Origin: Azospirillum oryzae
GTDB lineage: Bacteria > Pseudomonadota > Alphaproteobacteria > Azospirillales > Azospirillaceae
NCBI RefSeq assembly: GCF_900177515.1
Contig: NZ_FXAK01000007.1
Coordinates: 62,001-126,000 of the forward strand
Direction of reading: 5' to 3'
Length of the DNA stretch: 64,000 nucleotides
Shown: piece by piece, positions 1-8,250 of the stretch
Layout of the letters: the number at the start of each line of letters is the position of its first letter
Position numbering within the stretch: position 1 is the first letter of the stretch
Notes under the pieces: generated by a model
Told to the model about the DNA's origin: nothing
What the model saw: only the letters and a program-made list of their open reading frames with translations
The model's database searches: none
Program-made: the position numbers and the translations under genes

Positions 1-146
1 AGGTATCGTCGGCCATCGCCTGCTCCCGAAAAATCGCCGCGTGCTGCTGTGGCACGCCGGGACCGGCACCATAGGCGGCGCCCGTCTTCCCGCCAATGCC
101 AGTTTGAACCGGTCGGGATTGCCGCCGCGACCGCTTGCTCCGGGAT
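1..146. other. left-edge stretch, no firm gene
   Basis: No complete gene is supported here. On the minus strand there is an ATG at 16-14 preceded by GGGAGCAGGCG, a reasonable ribosome binding site. A gene downstream of the deacetylase-like gene could therefore begin here and run off the left edge. Only five codons are visible, so it cannot be identified. Confidence 0.3.
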
Positions 147-1199
147 TTACTCGGGGATCAGGAACTGCACGCCCAGCCAGCGCCAGCGGCCGTCGGCGGC
201 CGGCAGGGTGCAGTTGACGCGGGCGCGGCCCGGCGGGAAGGGATCCTTGATGCGGACCTCCACCCGATCCTCGGCGATGCGCTCCAGCGCGGTGCGGCCC
301 TGGCCGGTGGCGAAGCAGGCCAACTTGGAGCTGTCGCCCACGCCGTCGGCGATGGTGAAGCCCAGCGGCGGCGGGTTGACGGTGACCAGCGGGTCGTCGG
401 GCGTCAGGTCCGACACCGGCAGCGGCAGCGCGTTGGCCGCCAGCTCGAAACGGTCGGCGCTGCCGTAGGTCTCGTTCATGACGAAGCGCGGCAGGCTCCA
501 GGGATCGGCCTGCGGGTGCAGGACCCCCGACTGCTGGCCGAAGGCGGCGGTGAAGCCCTGGTCGACCACCAGCTGCCGCACGGCCAGCGAATATTCCCCC
601 TGCGGATAGGCGAAGATCGCCGGGCGCTTGCCCAATTCGGTCTGGAAGCGGTCGGACATCCGGCGCAGGTCGGCCGCCAGCTGATCCGGGGTGCGGGCCA
701 GCATCGACTGGGTCGAGGTGCCGAGCGCCCCGATGGTGACCCCCGCCGCCGCCAGCTGGCGGATTTCACTCCAGCTCATGTGGGCGGGCGATCCGCGGTC
801 GACGGCGTCGGTGGCGACGAACAGGGTAAAGGGCAGATTGGTCGCCTTCAGCCGCGGCCAAGCCTCGGTGAAGGCGGAGCGGCTGGCCTCGTCGATGGTG
901 ATCGCCACCGTGCGGTCGGGCAGCGGCTTGCCGGTGCGCAGGGCGTCCAGGATCTTCGGCAGCGGCAGGACGTGGTAATCGCCGTCGGTCAGCTCGTCGA
1001 GATGGGCTTCGAACTGGTCGATTCGGATGCTGATCGAGGGGTTCTGGTCCTCGCCGAAGCGGTCATAGGCGAAGACCACCGCGCTGGCGCCCTGCGGTGA
1101 CGCGGATTCGGCGGCGGCGGGCCGGGACACCGGCACGAGCGCGGTCCAGACGGACAGCGCGGCGGCGGCGAGTACCCTGACGGCACGACGGAACGGCAT
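147..1199 (-). CDS. secreted NodB-fold (polysaccharide deacetylase-like) protein, catalytic motifs degraded
   Basis: The 350-residue protein starts at the ATG directly before a hydrophobic segment (about residues 5-27) ending in an AAA-type signal cleavage site, so it is probably exported. The middle follows the NodB/CE4 layout: a TIDEASRS segment where active enzymes have TFDDG, then MSWSEIRQLAAAGVTIG, then FAYPQGEYS where the family has F-R-P-P-x-G-x. The usual H-[ST]-x-x-x-H zinc motif is replaced by GALGTSTQSM with no histidine. The fold assignment is fairly safe, but activity is doubtful. The last 80 residues have no family I recognise. The frame stays open upstream, but the signal peptide favours the chosen start. 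Confidence 0.75.
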   Translation of the reverse strand: MPFRRAVRVLAAAALSVWTALVPVSRPAAAESASPQGASAVVFAYDRFGEDQNPSISIRIDQFEAHLDELTDGDYHVLPLPKILDALRTGKPLPDRTVAITIDEASRSAFTEAWPRLKATNLPFTLFVATDAVDRGSPAHMSWSEIRQLAAAGVTIGALGTSTQSMLARTPDQLAADLRRMSDRFQTELGKRPAIFAYPQGEYSLAVRQLVVDQGFTAAFGQQSGVLHPQADPWSLPRFVMNETYGSADRFELAANALPLPVSDLTPDDPLVTVNPPPLGFTIADGVGDSSKLACFATGQGRTALERIAEDRVEVRIKDPFPPGRARVNCTLPAADGRWRWLGVQFLIPE

Positions 1200-1390
1200 G
1201 GCGGCCTGCGGAAAAGGCTGATCGGGGCGACCTTCGCCCAGACGCAAAGGATGTGCCACAGTCCCCGCCATGCGAACAAGCTCCGTCCGCCGCTTTTCCA
1301 CGGACGGCGGCGATGCGGTGCGCGCGTGCAACAATGGAAGACGTCCGCGCCGGCACAAGCCGCGATATAGGAGCCGGCACCCAACCCTTC

Positions 1391-1954
1391 CTACATCAGC
1401 CGGCCGCCGGCCGCGGCATCGGTCAGCAGCGGGTAGCGCTCGGCATTCGGAAGCTGATAGTGCCACCATTCCGACGGGTAATGCTCCCACCCGGCGCCGA
1501 CCATCACGCCCAGCAGCAGGGCGCGGTTGCGCTGCTGTTCGGCGGTCAGGTCGCTGCGGCCATGGTGCGACCGCTCGGTCATCGCGTCGAAGCCGGTACC
1601 CATGTCCAGGGCCGAGCCGGCGCCATCCACCAGCGTCAGGTCAACCGCCACCCCGCGGGTGTGGTTGGAGCCCAGCCGCGGGTCGGCGATATAGACGGGG
1701 TCGGGAAAGGCGTGCCAGAGCCTCCATTGCGCCTCCGCCGGGCGGAAGGCATCGTAAATCCGCAAGCGGCAGCCGATGCCGCGGGCCAGCCGGATGGCGT
1801 CGCCGAGCCGGCGGGCCGCTTCGGGATGCAGCAGGCACACCGCCGAGCGGTAGATCGGCACGCCCGACAGGTTGTCGGCGGTGGCGTAGAGAAGCTCCAG
1901 ATCGATGTCAAAGGCCGGGGGCGCGATCTCGGTCAGCATGGAATGGACAACCAT
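1391..1954 (-). CDS. ddpX: D-alanyl-D-alanine dipeptidase (VanX/DdpX family)
   Basis: This is a zinc dipeptidase that splits D-Ala-D-Ala, used in peptidoglycan recycling or nutrient salvage. The protein shows the family order: LLYATADNLSGVPIY near the N-terminus, IYDAFRP in the middle, SNHTRGVAVDLTL (the S-x-H-x-x-G-x-x-x-D zinc motif) and EWWHY near the C-terminus. All key residues seem present. Of several in-frame ATGs I chose 1954, which gives 187 residues; 1939 or 2008 are possible, and none has a strong ribosome site. There is no signal peptide in the short forms, so it is probably cytoplasmic. It is not part of a vancomycin cluster here. Confidence 0.85.
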   Translation of the reverse strand: MVVHSMLTEIAPPAFDIDLELLYATADNLSGVPIYRSAVCLLHPEAARRLGDAIRLARGIGCRLRIYDAFRPAEAQWRLWHAFPDPVYIADPRLGSNHTRGVAVDLTLVDGAGSALDMGTGFDAMTERSHHGRSDLTAEQQRNRALLLGVMVGAGWEHYPSEWWHYQLPNAERYPLLTDAAAGGRLM

Positions 1955-2138
1955 GGGCGTATGAGGACAAGGATCGTCCTCTAGCATGGCCGCGGCGCCA
2001 TCTGCCATGGTCACGGGTCTGCCATGCCGGAGGCGGTCTTTCCCGGTGGAACGGTCCCGGTGTGGCAATCCAGGGAAGGCGTGCCTGCGTATTACACAGC
2101 GGCCGTCCGCGCGACGCGGCGGCCAGGAAGGCGGAGCG

Positions 2139-2873
2139 ATGAAGGTTCTGGGTCTGGATACGGCCACGTCCGGCTGTTCGGCGGCAGTATGGGAGGGCGT
2201 GTGGGAAGGAACGGCCGGTCAGGCCGGCGGTGCGCGCGTGACCGTTCGGCGCAGCCCGCCGATGTCGCGCGGTCAGGCCGAAGTGCTGGTGCCGCTGGCG
2301 CAGAAGGTGATGGCAGAGGCCGGTATCGGCTTCGCCGACCTCGACCGCATCGCCGTCACCGTCGGGCCGGGCGCCTTCACCGGGCTGCGCATCGCGCTGG
2401 CTGCCGCACGCGGCATCGCCGTCGCCCAGGACCTGCCGGTGGTCGGCATCACCAGTTTCGACGCCATCGCCCATGGCGTGCCGGCGGCCGAACGCGCCGG
2501 CCGTTCGCTGCTGGTCGCCGTCGACAGCCGGCGTGCCGAGCCCTTCCTGCAGCTGTACGACGCGGCGCTGACCCCCGTGGGCGAGCCGGCGATGCCCGAC
2601 CCGTCGGCGATCGCCGGCTGGCTCGACGCGCTGTGCCCGTCCGGTCCGCTGCTGCTGGCCGGTGACGCGGCGGCGGCACTGCTCCCGCTGCTGGGCGGCC
2701 GGGCCGATGTCGTCCGGGCGTCCGGCGACGGGCTGCCGGATGCCGCCGTGGTCGCGGCGCTGGGGGCGGCCCGCCCCACCGGCCTGCCGGCCGAGCCCTT
2801 CTATCTCCGTCCGCCCGACGTCACTTTGCCGAAGTCGGTTGCCCGCAAGCCGGAACCGGGAGCGGCGGCATGA
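2139..2873 (+). CDS. tsaB: tRNA threonylcarbamoyladenosine biosynthesis protein TsaB
   Basis: The product is the inactive ASKHA-fold partner of TsaD in making the t6A37 modification of ANN-decoding tRNAs. The N-terminus MKVLGLDTATSGCSAAVW is the family's phosphate-1 loop, and VGPGAFTGLRIALAAARG is the highly conserved TsaB block. The length of 244 residues is normal. The start has GGAAGGCGGAGCG just upstream. It overlaps rimI by four bases (ATGA), so the two are translationally coupled, an arrangement common in Proteobacteria. Confidence 0.95.
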   Translation: MKVLGLDTATSGCSAAVWEGVWEGTAGQAGGARVTVRRSPPMSRGQAEVLVPLAQKVMAEAGIGFADLDRIAVTVGPGAFTGLRIALAAARGIAVAQDLPVVGITSFDAIAHGVPAAERAGRSLLVAVDSRRAEPFLQLYDAALTPVGEPAMPDPSAIAGWLDALCPSGPLLLAGDAAAALLPLLGGRADVVRASGDGLPDAAVVAALGAARPTGLPAEPFYLRPPDVTLPKSVARKPEPGAAA

Positions 2874-3340
2874 CCGCGCCCACCGTCCGCCTCCACCCCG
2901 CCGGCCCGCTGGAGGCCGGGGTGGTCGCGGCCCTGCAGCAGGCCTGCTTTCCCGACGATCCGTGGGACGAGGCGTCGGTCGCCACCCTGACAACGCCGCC
3001 GGCTGGCTTCGCCGTCATCGCGCTCGACCCGCAGGACCAGCCGGTCGGCTTCGTCATGGCCCGCGTCGCGGCTGAGGATGCCGAGATCCTGGCGATCGGC
3101 GTGCTGCCCCAGGCGCGACACGGCGGCATCGGCCGCCTTCTGGTCGAGGCCGCCGTCACCGGATCGCAAGACCTGGGTGCGACTGCGCTGTTTCTTGAAG
3201 TCGCCGAGGATAATCCGGCGGCATCGAGTCTATACAAGGCCAGCGGCTTTTTTTCCGTCGGCCGCCGTCCCGGATACTACAGGCGTGCCGACGGCCGGGT
3301 CGCGGCGCTTGTCCTGCGCCGCAATCTGGATGGGGCATAG
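2870..3340 (+). CDS. rimI: ribosomal protein S18 alanine N-acetyltransferase RimI
   Basis: This GNAT acetyltransferase is expected to acetylate the N-terminus of S18. The 156-residue protein has the GNAT order: AILAIGVLP-type beta strand with the acetyl-CoA loop RHGGIGRLLVEAAV (R-x-x-G-x-G), then LEVAEDNPAASSLYKASGF, the RimI signature around the substrate site, and the C-terminal RPGYYRR segment. It overlaps tsaB by four bases. It ends only 3 bp from the end of the convergent tusA-like gene. Confidence 0.93.
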   Translation: MTAPTVRLHPAGPLEAGVVAALQQACFPDDPWDEASVATLTTPPAGFAVIALDPQDQPVGFVMARVAAEDAEILAIGVLPQARHGGIGRLLVEAAVTGSQDLGATALFLEVAEDNPAASSLYKASGFFSVGRRPGYYRRADGRVAALVLRRNLDGA

Positions 3341-3343
3341 GGG

Positions 3344-3598
3344 TTAATTTTTCCGCACGATCAGGCGGTGGACTCCGTCAGGATCATCCAATCGTTCGGG
3401 GTGGACAGACAGAATGCTGTGACCCAACTCGACCAAGGATCGTGGAACGTTTTCCAAGGGTTCACCGGCATTCAGCCGGACTTCGAGTGTCTGCCCCGCG
3501 TCCATCCGCTCTACCATCAACTTGGTCTTGACGAAGGTTAACGGACAAACCTGCGAGGTGATGTCGAGAAACAAGTCTGCGGAGATTTTTTCGGTCAC
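3344..3598 (-). CDS. TusA/SirA-family sulfur carrier protein
   Basis: This 84-residue single-domain protein of the TusA fold has its active-site cysteine at position 18 in SQVCPLTFVKTKL, matching the C-P-x-[TP] motif. LVELGHSILSVHPE and the C-terminal basic strand HRLIVRKN are typical. Proteins of this family pass persulfide sulfur in tRNA thiolation, molybdenum cofactor or other sulfur relays; which one cannot be told from context. It is divergent from mucR, with an 89-bp shared upstream region, and convergent with rimI. Confidence 0.88.
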   Translation of the reverse strand: MTEKISADLFLDITSQVCPLTFVKTKLMVERMDAGQTLEVRLNAGEPLENVPRSLVELGHSILSVHPERLDDPDGVHRLIVRKN

Positions 3599-3627
3599 CG
3601 ATTCCTCTTTGTTCCAAAGGATGGATA

Positions 3628-3656
3628 TTGCACGATGCAGAAAACCTCTTTATATG
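3628..3656 (+). promoter_or_regulatory. sigma-70-like promoter of mucR
   Basis: TTGCAC (3628-3633) and TATATG (3651-3656) are separated by 17 bp in a locally AT-richer stretch, 31 bp before the mucR start codon. The assignment is by consensus match only. Confidence 0.5.
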
Positions 3657-3687
3657 GTGAGGTACGAATGCCGCGGAGCAAGCTTAC

Positions 3688-4101
3688 ATGAGCAACGGGT
3701 CCCCTTCCAACGCGCTGTTGTCTCTGACCACGGAGATCGTGGCGGCGCATGTCTCCAACAATACAGTCTCTCTGACCGATCTTCCGACACTGATCGAACA
3801 GGTCTACAAGTCGCTGGCCAACGTCGGCACCGAACCGGTGGTGGCGGAGGAGCGGCCGCAGCCCGCCGTGCCGATCAAGAAGTCGGTCACGCCGGACTAT
3901 ATTGTCTGCCTGGAAGACGGCAAGAAGCTGAAGATGCTGAAGCGCCATCTCAAGACGGCGTACAATATGACTCCAGAAGAATACCGTGACCGCTGGGGCC
4001 TGCCGACCGACTACCCGATGGTCGCGCCGAACTATGCCCGCCAGCGCAGCTCGCTGGCCAAGCAGATCGGCCTCGGCACCCGCGCCCGCCGCGGCGCCTG
4101 A
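3688..4101 (+). CDS. mucR: MucR/Ros-family transcriptional regulator
   Basis: This alphaproteobacterial zinc-finger regulator is related to Rhizobium MucR and Agrobacterium Ros, which bind AT-rich promoter DNA to control exopolysaccharide, motility and cell-cycle genes. The 137-residue protein has an N-terminal helical part (SLTTEIVAAHVSNNTVSL) and the finger region with a single visible Cys in IVCLEDGKKLKMLKRHL, followed by the family signature MTPEEYRDRWGLP and YPMVAPNYA. Its own promoter region is AT-rich, so autoregulation is plausible but not shown. Confidence 0.93.
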   Translation: MSNGSPSNALLSLTTEIVAAHVSNNTVSLTDLPTLIEQVYKSLANVGTEPVVAEERPQPAVPIKKSVTPDYIVCLEDGKKLKMLKRHLKTAYNMTPEEYRDRWGLPTDYPMVAPNYARQRSSLAKQIGLGTRARRGA

Positions 4102-4418
4102 CGGCTGGGGCTTCCGCAGGGCGGACCGGCGCCGTGACGGCGCCGCCGCCCGTGCCTGCCCTCTCCCGCTTCTTCCTTCCGCATTGGTTGCCGGTATTGG
4201 CTGCCGGTACACCCGGAGTGCCGAAGGGGCTGCATCCCCGAAGTTCGCCGCAGGTTTCGGCTGACGGCACGCGACGATGTCGGTTGACCGGCAACCGGCG
4301 GATCGTGTTATGCCTTGTGGTGCGTGCGACGCTGTCCGTCCCGACCCTGGCCGCCGTGGCCCGGCGGCGGCAGGCCGGCGCGGCGCACAGTCCCGAACCA
4401 TCGCAGCGGACCGTCGAC
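4102..4418. other. mucR-olsB intergenic region with GC hairpin
   Basis: No gene is seen here. A perfect 8-bp inverted repeat CGGCGCCG-TGA-CGGCGCCG lies at 4127-4145, shortly after the mucR stop, and could end transcription although no T-run follows. The olsB promoter candidate is listed separately. Confidence 0.5.
4284..4312 (+). promoter_or_regulatory. candidate promoter for olsB-olsA
   Basis: TTGACC (4284-4289) and GTTATG (4307-4312) have 17-bp spacing and lie about 107 bp before the chosen olsB start. This is a consensus match only. Confidence 0.4.
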
Positions 4419-5324
4419 ATGGCTGATGCAAGCTTGGACCAGCCGGGCATGATCCGGACTAGCCCGGAGCGGAGCGAGGCGTCCGCATCCGAGGCCGCCA
4501 CCATCGAAAATGCGACCGCCGGCGAAAAGCTGACCGATGGCATCCGCCTCGGCACGCTGGAGGTGCGGCTGGCCCGTTCCGCGGAGGAGATCGACTGGGC
4601 GCAGGCCTTGCGCTACCGCGTCTTCTACGAGGAGATGGCGGCGATCCCCTCCCCCGAGATGCAGGCCCGGGGACGCGATTTCGACGATTACGACGGCGTC
4701 GCCGACCATCTGCTGGTCATCGACCATGCCCGCGGCAACGGTCCCGACATGGTGGTCGGCACCTACCGCCTGATCCGCCGTCCCGCCGCCGAGAAGGTCG
4801 GCCGCTTCTATTCCAGCGACGAGTACGACATCGGCCGCCTCGCCAGCTATCCCGGCGAGGTTCTGGAGCTTGGCCGGTCCTGCGTCGATGCCGGCTATCG
4901 GTCGCGCGGCAGCATGCAGCTGCTGTGGCAGGGCATTGCCGCCTATGTGTTCCAACACGACATCGCCCTGATGTTCGGCTGCGCCAGCCTGCCCGGCACC
5001 GATCCGGATGCGATGGCGGAGCCGCTGTCTTATCTCTACCACCATCATCTGGCCCCGGCGGAACTGCGGGCGACGGCCCTGCCGGAACGCTTCGTGTCGC
5101 TGGACCGCATGCCCAAGGACCAGATCGATCCGCGGCGGGCGCTGAACATCCTGCCGCCGCTGATCAAGGGCTATCTGCGGCTGGGCGGTTTCATCGGCGA
5201 CGGTGCCGTGATCGACCACCAGTTCAACACCACCGATGTCTGCATCGTGGTGAAGAGCGACCTGATCACCGACAAGTACGCCAAGCATTACGAACGTCGC
5301 AGCCGCGACAGCCAAGCCGGCTGA
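4419..5324 (+). CDS. olsB: L-ornithine N(alpha)-acyltransferase OlsB
   Basis: This enzyme is expected to transfer a 3-hydroxyacyl chain from ACP to ornithine, the first step of ornithine-lipid synthesis at the inner membrane. After about 45 variable residues the protein shows the hemolysin-like/OlsB acyltransferase fold: ALRYRVFYEEM, VVGTYRLIR, LELGRSCVDAGYRSRG and GCASLPGTDP. These are the conserved blocks of the family. The 301-residue length fits. The start at 4419 is chosen because upstream sequence is unconserved and a promoter precedes it. It lies 7 bp upstream of a PlsC-type gene, which supports the olsBA operon reading. Confidence 0.9.
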   Translation: MADASLDQPGMIRTSPERSEASASEAATIENATAGEKLTDGIRLGTLEVRLARSAEEIDWAQALRYRVFYEEMAAIPSPEMQARGRDFDDYDGVADHLLVIDHARGNGPDMVVGTYRLIRRPAAEKVGRFYSSDEYDIGRLASYPGEVLELGRSCVDAGYRSRGSMQLLWQGIAAYVFQHDIALMFGCASLPGTDPDAMAEPLSYLYHHHLAPAELRATALPERFVSLDRMPKDQIDPRRALNILPPLIKGYLRLGGFIGDGAVIDHQFNTTDVCIVVKSDLITDKYAKHYERRSRDSQAG

Positions 5325-5331
5325 GGCGACC

Positions 5332-6231
5332 ATGACCCGCACCGCCCGCGCCCTGGGGTCGTCCGGCCGCGGCGCCCTGCGCCTGACGCTGTACCTGCTG
5401 TGGACGCTTCTGCTGATCCCGCTGCAGGCCCTGGCGGTGGCGCGCGGCTGGCGGCTGTGCCGCACGCTGCCGGCCTTCTATCACCGGGTCTGCACCCGGC
5501 TGATGGGGCTGGACGTGGTGGTGCGCGGCCAGCGTGCCGCCGACGGGCCGGTGCTGTTCGTGTCCAACCACTCCTCTTACCTGGACATCACAGTGCTGGG
5601 CTCGCAGATCCCCGGCTCCTTCGTCGCGAAATCGGAGGTCGGGAGCTGGCCCTTCTTCGGCCTGCTCGCCCGGCTTCAGCGCACGGTGTTCGTCGAACGC
5701 AAGGCGCGCGCCACGGTCGACAAGCAGCGTGACGACATCGGCAGCCGTCTGGATGCCGGCGACAGCCTGATCCTGTTCCCGGAGGGCACCTCCAGCGACG
5801 GCAACCGCACCCTGCCCTTCAAGACCGCCCTGTTCGCCGTCGCCGCCCGCCGCATCGACGGCCGTCCGCTGACGGTCCAACCGGTCAGCATCGCCGCCAC
5901 CCGGCTTGACGGCATCCCGATGGGCTTCGCCTTCCGCCCCTTCTATGCGTGGTATGGCGACATGGATCTGGCGCCGCATCTGTGGCAGGCCTTCCGCTTG
6001 GGCGGCATGACGGTGGAGGTGGAGTTCCACCCGCCGGTGACCATCGACGGTTTCAGCAGCCGCAAGGCCCTGGCCGAGCATTGCCAGCGCGTGATCGCCG
6101 ACGGTGTCGCCCGCGCCATCTCCGGCCGCCCCGAGGGGCCGCCCCCGGCGAAGCACGCCGTCGTCCCAGCCGCCGCCGGTGTTGCCACACCTGCGCCGCC
6201 GGTCGCCGATCCCGCTCCCGGGAGTGCTTGA
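5332..6231 (+). CDS. olsA: lyso-ornithine lipid acyltransferase OlsA (PlsC family)
   Basis: A membrane-associated acyltransferase with an N-terminal hydrophobic segment (about residues 17-36), then the two PlsC motifs: NHSSYLD (N-H-x4-D catalytic) and FPEGTSSDG (acceptor phosphate or headgroup binding). By family it could be a 1-acylglycerol-3-phosphate acyltransferase. Placement 7 bp after olsB makes second acylation of lyso-ornithine lipid the better guess; some OlsA proteins do both. The tail after residue 260 is proline/alanine-rich and unconserved. A tRNA gene with its own promoter follows. Confidence 0.85.
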   Translation: MTRTARALGSSGRGALRLTLYLLWTLLLIPLQALAVARGWRLCRTLPAFYHRVCTRLMGLDVVVRGQRAADGPVLFVSNHSSYLDITVLGSQIPGSFVAKSEVGSWPFFGLLARLQRTVFVERKARATVDKQRDDIGSRLDAGDSLILFPEGTSSDGNRTLPFKTALFAVAARRIDGRPLTVQPVSIAATRLDGIPMGFAFRPFYAWYGDMDLAPHLWQAFRLGGMTVEVEFHPPVTIDGFSSRKALAEHCQRVIADGVARAISGRPEGPPPAKHAVVPAAAGVATPAPPVADPAPGSA

Positions 6232-6239
6232 TTCCGCTC

Positions 6240-6268
6240 TTGTATCCGCCGCGGCAGTCGCCTATAAA
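6240..6268 (+). promoter_or_regulatory. promoter of tRNA-Gly
   Basis: TTGTAT (6240-6245), a 17-bp spacer and a good TATAAA (6263-6268) sit 10 bp before the tRNA 5' end. This spacing is what a stable-RNA promoter should show. Confidence 0.65.
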
Positions 6269-6278
6269 CAGCGGGCGC

Positions 6279-6352
6279 GCGGGTGTAGCTCAATGGTAGA
6301 GCAGAAGCTTCCCAAGCTTACGACGAGGGTTCGATTCCCTTCACCCGCTCCA
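6279..6352 (+). tRNA. tRNA-Gly (anticodon CCC)
   Basis: A 74-nt cloverleaf: acceptor GCGGGTG pairs with CACCCGC (6342-6348), the D arm is GCTC-AATGGTA-GAGC, and the anticodon loop is TTCCCAA with CCC at 6311-6313. The T arm is GAGGG-TTCGATT-CCCTT, with the CCA end encoded at 6350-6352. The anticodon stem GAAGC/GCTTA has one mismatched closing pair. It reads GGG glycine codons. Confidence 0.95.
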
Positions 6353-6576
6353 AACGCCAGCCGGCAGCATCATACCAGCTGCATGGCAGCCGGCCTTGAG
6401 CCGCTTCCTCCCAAAAGCCTTTTAAAATCCGGTTTTCGCAAACGAGCGGTTCGCACCGATGGGTGCGGATGGGCGCTCTCCTTTGCGTTGGCGGTTCGCC
6501 GATGGCGCGGTTGCCGGGATCACCCGCAATCCTTGAAGCTGGGCGGCATTGTCAGCCAGCCGAGAGGAGAACGCCG

Positions 6577-6825
6577 ATGCCGCCGATCGAAAGAGCCCGC
6601 CGGCTGAGCCGGTCCCTGCAGGCCCGCTTCCGCATCGACCTGTTCTCCGCCCTCGTGGAACGCGAATTCGAACGGCGTCTGGCCGACGCCATTTTGGAGG
6701 CTGAACGCGATGCCTACCGGCGCGGGCGCGAAGAGGCGCAGGCCGGGGCGAACGCCGGCGCGGTCAGTCCATCTCCGCGGCCGGAAGCGGCGGCGCGGCC
6801 GGGCGGCCCGCCCATGACCATGTAA
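6577..6825 (+). CDS. small conserved-looking unknown, charged helical
   Basis: The 82-residue protein is not recognised. It is supported by a strong ribosome binding site (GAGAGGAGAACGCC) directly before the ATG and by G/C-rich third positions. The first 55 residues are charged and helix-forming (RSLQARFRIDLFSALVEREF and a run of Glu/Arg). The remainder is alanine/proline-rich and probably disordered. Its 3' end overlaps the convergent zinc-ribbon-like gene by 62 bp, so one of the two may end differently in reality. Confidence 0.6.
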   Translation: MPPIERARRLSRSLQARFRIDLFSALVEREFERRLADAILEAERDAYRRGREEAQAGANAGAVSPSPRPEAAARPGGPPMTM

Positions 6826-7039
6826 GGCCGGCACGCTCGGCACAGGCATAGTGCCAGGGATTTTGGTGGCCATGTCCGGCCCAATGCGGGTCGCCGGCGC
6901 GGATCGGCCGGCCGCAGCCACAGCATAGATGCCCGCTGCGGCTGGCGCGGCCGGCATGGCCGCGTGCTTCGCCGGTCTTGCCCGCTTTCGGCTTCGGTTC
7001 CCAGCCAAGCGAGGCAGGATGGCGGCCGTACAGCGCCAT
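6764..7039 (-). CDS. small putative zinc-finger protein
   Basis: The 91-residue protein has a basic N-terminal half (GWEPKPKAGKTGEARG) followed by a compact Cys/His cluster CCGCGRPIRAGDPHW and HWHYAC-like residues (C-x2-C near residue 46, His at the middle, NPWHYACAERAG at the end). This suggests one structural zinc site. GGGGGAA lies shortly before the start. Function is unknown. The 3' overlap with the gene on the other strand is noted above. It could be DNA- or RNA-binding, but this is inference. Confidence 0.6.
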   Translation of the reverse strand: MALYGRHPASLGWEPKPKAGKTGEARGHAGRASRSGHLCCGCGRPIRAGDPHWAGHGHQNPWHYACAERAGLTWSWAGRPAAPPLPAAEMD

Positions 7040-7628
7040 GATGGTTCCCCCAGTTCGTCCGGATTGCGCCAATTACCGGATGATCCCCCGATCCCGGTCC
7101 GCCAGCGCCGATAAAGACATCGTCGATAACGATGCTGCCGTGACGGTGCGAGAATGCCGCTGTACGTCGTCAAAGCCAATGACAAGGATGGGCAGGATCC
7201 TCTCCGAAATCGCCGGGCTTCCGCCTGACAAACCTTTCCAAACCCGTTTCATGGGAGCGCGACGAGGCAGAGTACACACAATAATCACTGGAGTTGCCTA
7301 CACGCTCCAGACGATTGCATTTCGAAACTGTCGAGGGCATCGTGGGACCATCTTCCGGTCTGTTTCCGGTCACAACGATGTTCATATCTGGTTAACCGTC
7401 CGGGACTAGCGTCCGCCGCCTTCGTTGCGCTGCAGCATGCTGTTCATGCTACGGCGCCCCATGACGGTATTCCTGCTCGATTATCTCCCAACGCTCTTGG
7501 CATCGCCGGACTGTCGGCCACCTGCGTCAGGCCCGTCGCACTGGTATTGCCCCCGGTGGCAGTTTGGAACATTCGGCCCTGCCAAAGGGTTGTGGCAGCG
7601 TAGGGGACGCATGGGAGGGCCTGCCGCC
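7040..7628. other. 589-bp region without a supported gene
   Basis: The stretch is less GC-rich than the genes around it and must hold the promoter of the minus-strand zinc-finger-like gene and of the DUF2383 gene. A short inverted repeat ATCGT-CGATA-ACGAT lies near 7119-7133. Open frames here have no ribosome site and poor codon bias. I see no terminator or RNA that I can name. Confidence 0.4.
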
Positions 7629-8072
7629 ATGGAAAAAGACGAGATCGTCGATACGCTCAATGACCTGATCCGCATCGTCGAGGACAGCCACGAGGGCTAT
7701 CGGCAGGCCGCGGAATCCGCCCAGGACGAGGATCTGAAGGCTCTGTTCAACGATCTCGCCGCCCAGCGCGGCGCCATCGTGCGCGAGATCCAGCGGCTGG
7801 TCGCCGAACAGGGCGGGGCGCCCGACATGGGCGGCACCATGCTGGGCGGTGCCCACCGCTTCTTCCTGGAGTTGAAATCCGCCGTGCTCGGCCATGACCG
7901 TGCCACCATCATCCAGGAGGTCGAACGCGGCGAAAGCGAATGCCTGCGCCGTTACGAAGAAGCGATGGCGAAAGAGCTTCCCCTGCCCATCACCGCGGTG
8001 ATCGCCCAGCATCTGGACCGCATCCGCGTCGACCGTGACCGCATGGCCGCCCTGCGCGGGGTGGTGGCATGA
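7629..8072 (+). CDS. PA2169-type four-helix-bundle protein (DUF2383)
   Basis: The 147-residue protein begins MEKDEIVDTLNDLIRIVEDS, the typical start of the DUF2383/PA2169 ferritin-like family, and continues with four predicted amphipathic helices (residues 3-28, 34-58, 78-104, 108-142). Conserved acidic and histidine positions are consistent with a four-helix bundle. Family members are often stress- or stationary-phase-associated, and the function is not established. The start follows a GGGAGGG site. The frame extends upstream, but that part is unlike the family. Confidence 0.85.
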   Translation: MEKDEIVDTLNDLIRIVEDSHEGYRQAAESAQDEDLKALFNDLAAQRGAIVREIQRLVAEQGGAPDMGGTMLGGAHRFFLELKSAVLGHDRATIIQEVERGESECLRRYEEAMAKELPLPITAVIAQHLDRIRVDRDRMAALRGVVA

Positions 8073-8250
8073 TGGTGCGTTGCAACATTGCGGGTGTGGG
8101 AAAGCGGGCGTAGGCTTTTCCCGGTGGCTGCAACCCATTGATATGGCCCCAGGGTCGTATCGCAGCCTCCGCCGATGAACGGCTCCGATCATCCGGCCCC
8201 GCCCGTCCAAAGCCGGCGGCCGGATGTCCACTCCATCTGGACATGGATTG

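Noticed and set aside
1391..1954. VanX-like dipeptidase as part of a vancomycin-resistance cluster
   Set aside because: No VanA/VanH-like ligase or dehydrogenase nearby; stand-alone DdpX-type enzymes are common in Proteobacteria.
4134..4418. Longer N-terminus for OlsB
   Set aside because: The extension is unconserved, overlaps a candidate promoter and has no ribosome site.
6279..6352. tRNA-Gly as an integration site
   Set aside because: No partial tRNA repeat or integrase follows; downstream genes are ordinary small genes.
6978..7409. 143-codon plus-strand frame upstream of the DUF2383 gene
   Set aside because: Weak codon bias, no ribosome site, overlaps the start of the zinc-finger-like gene.
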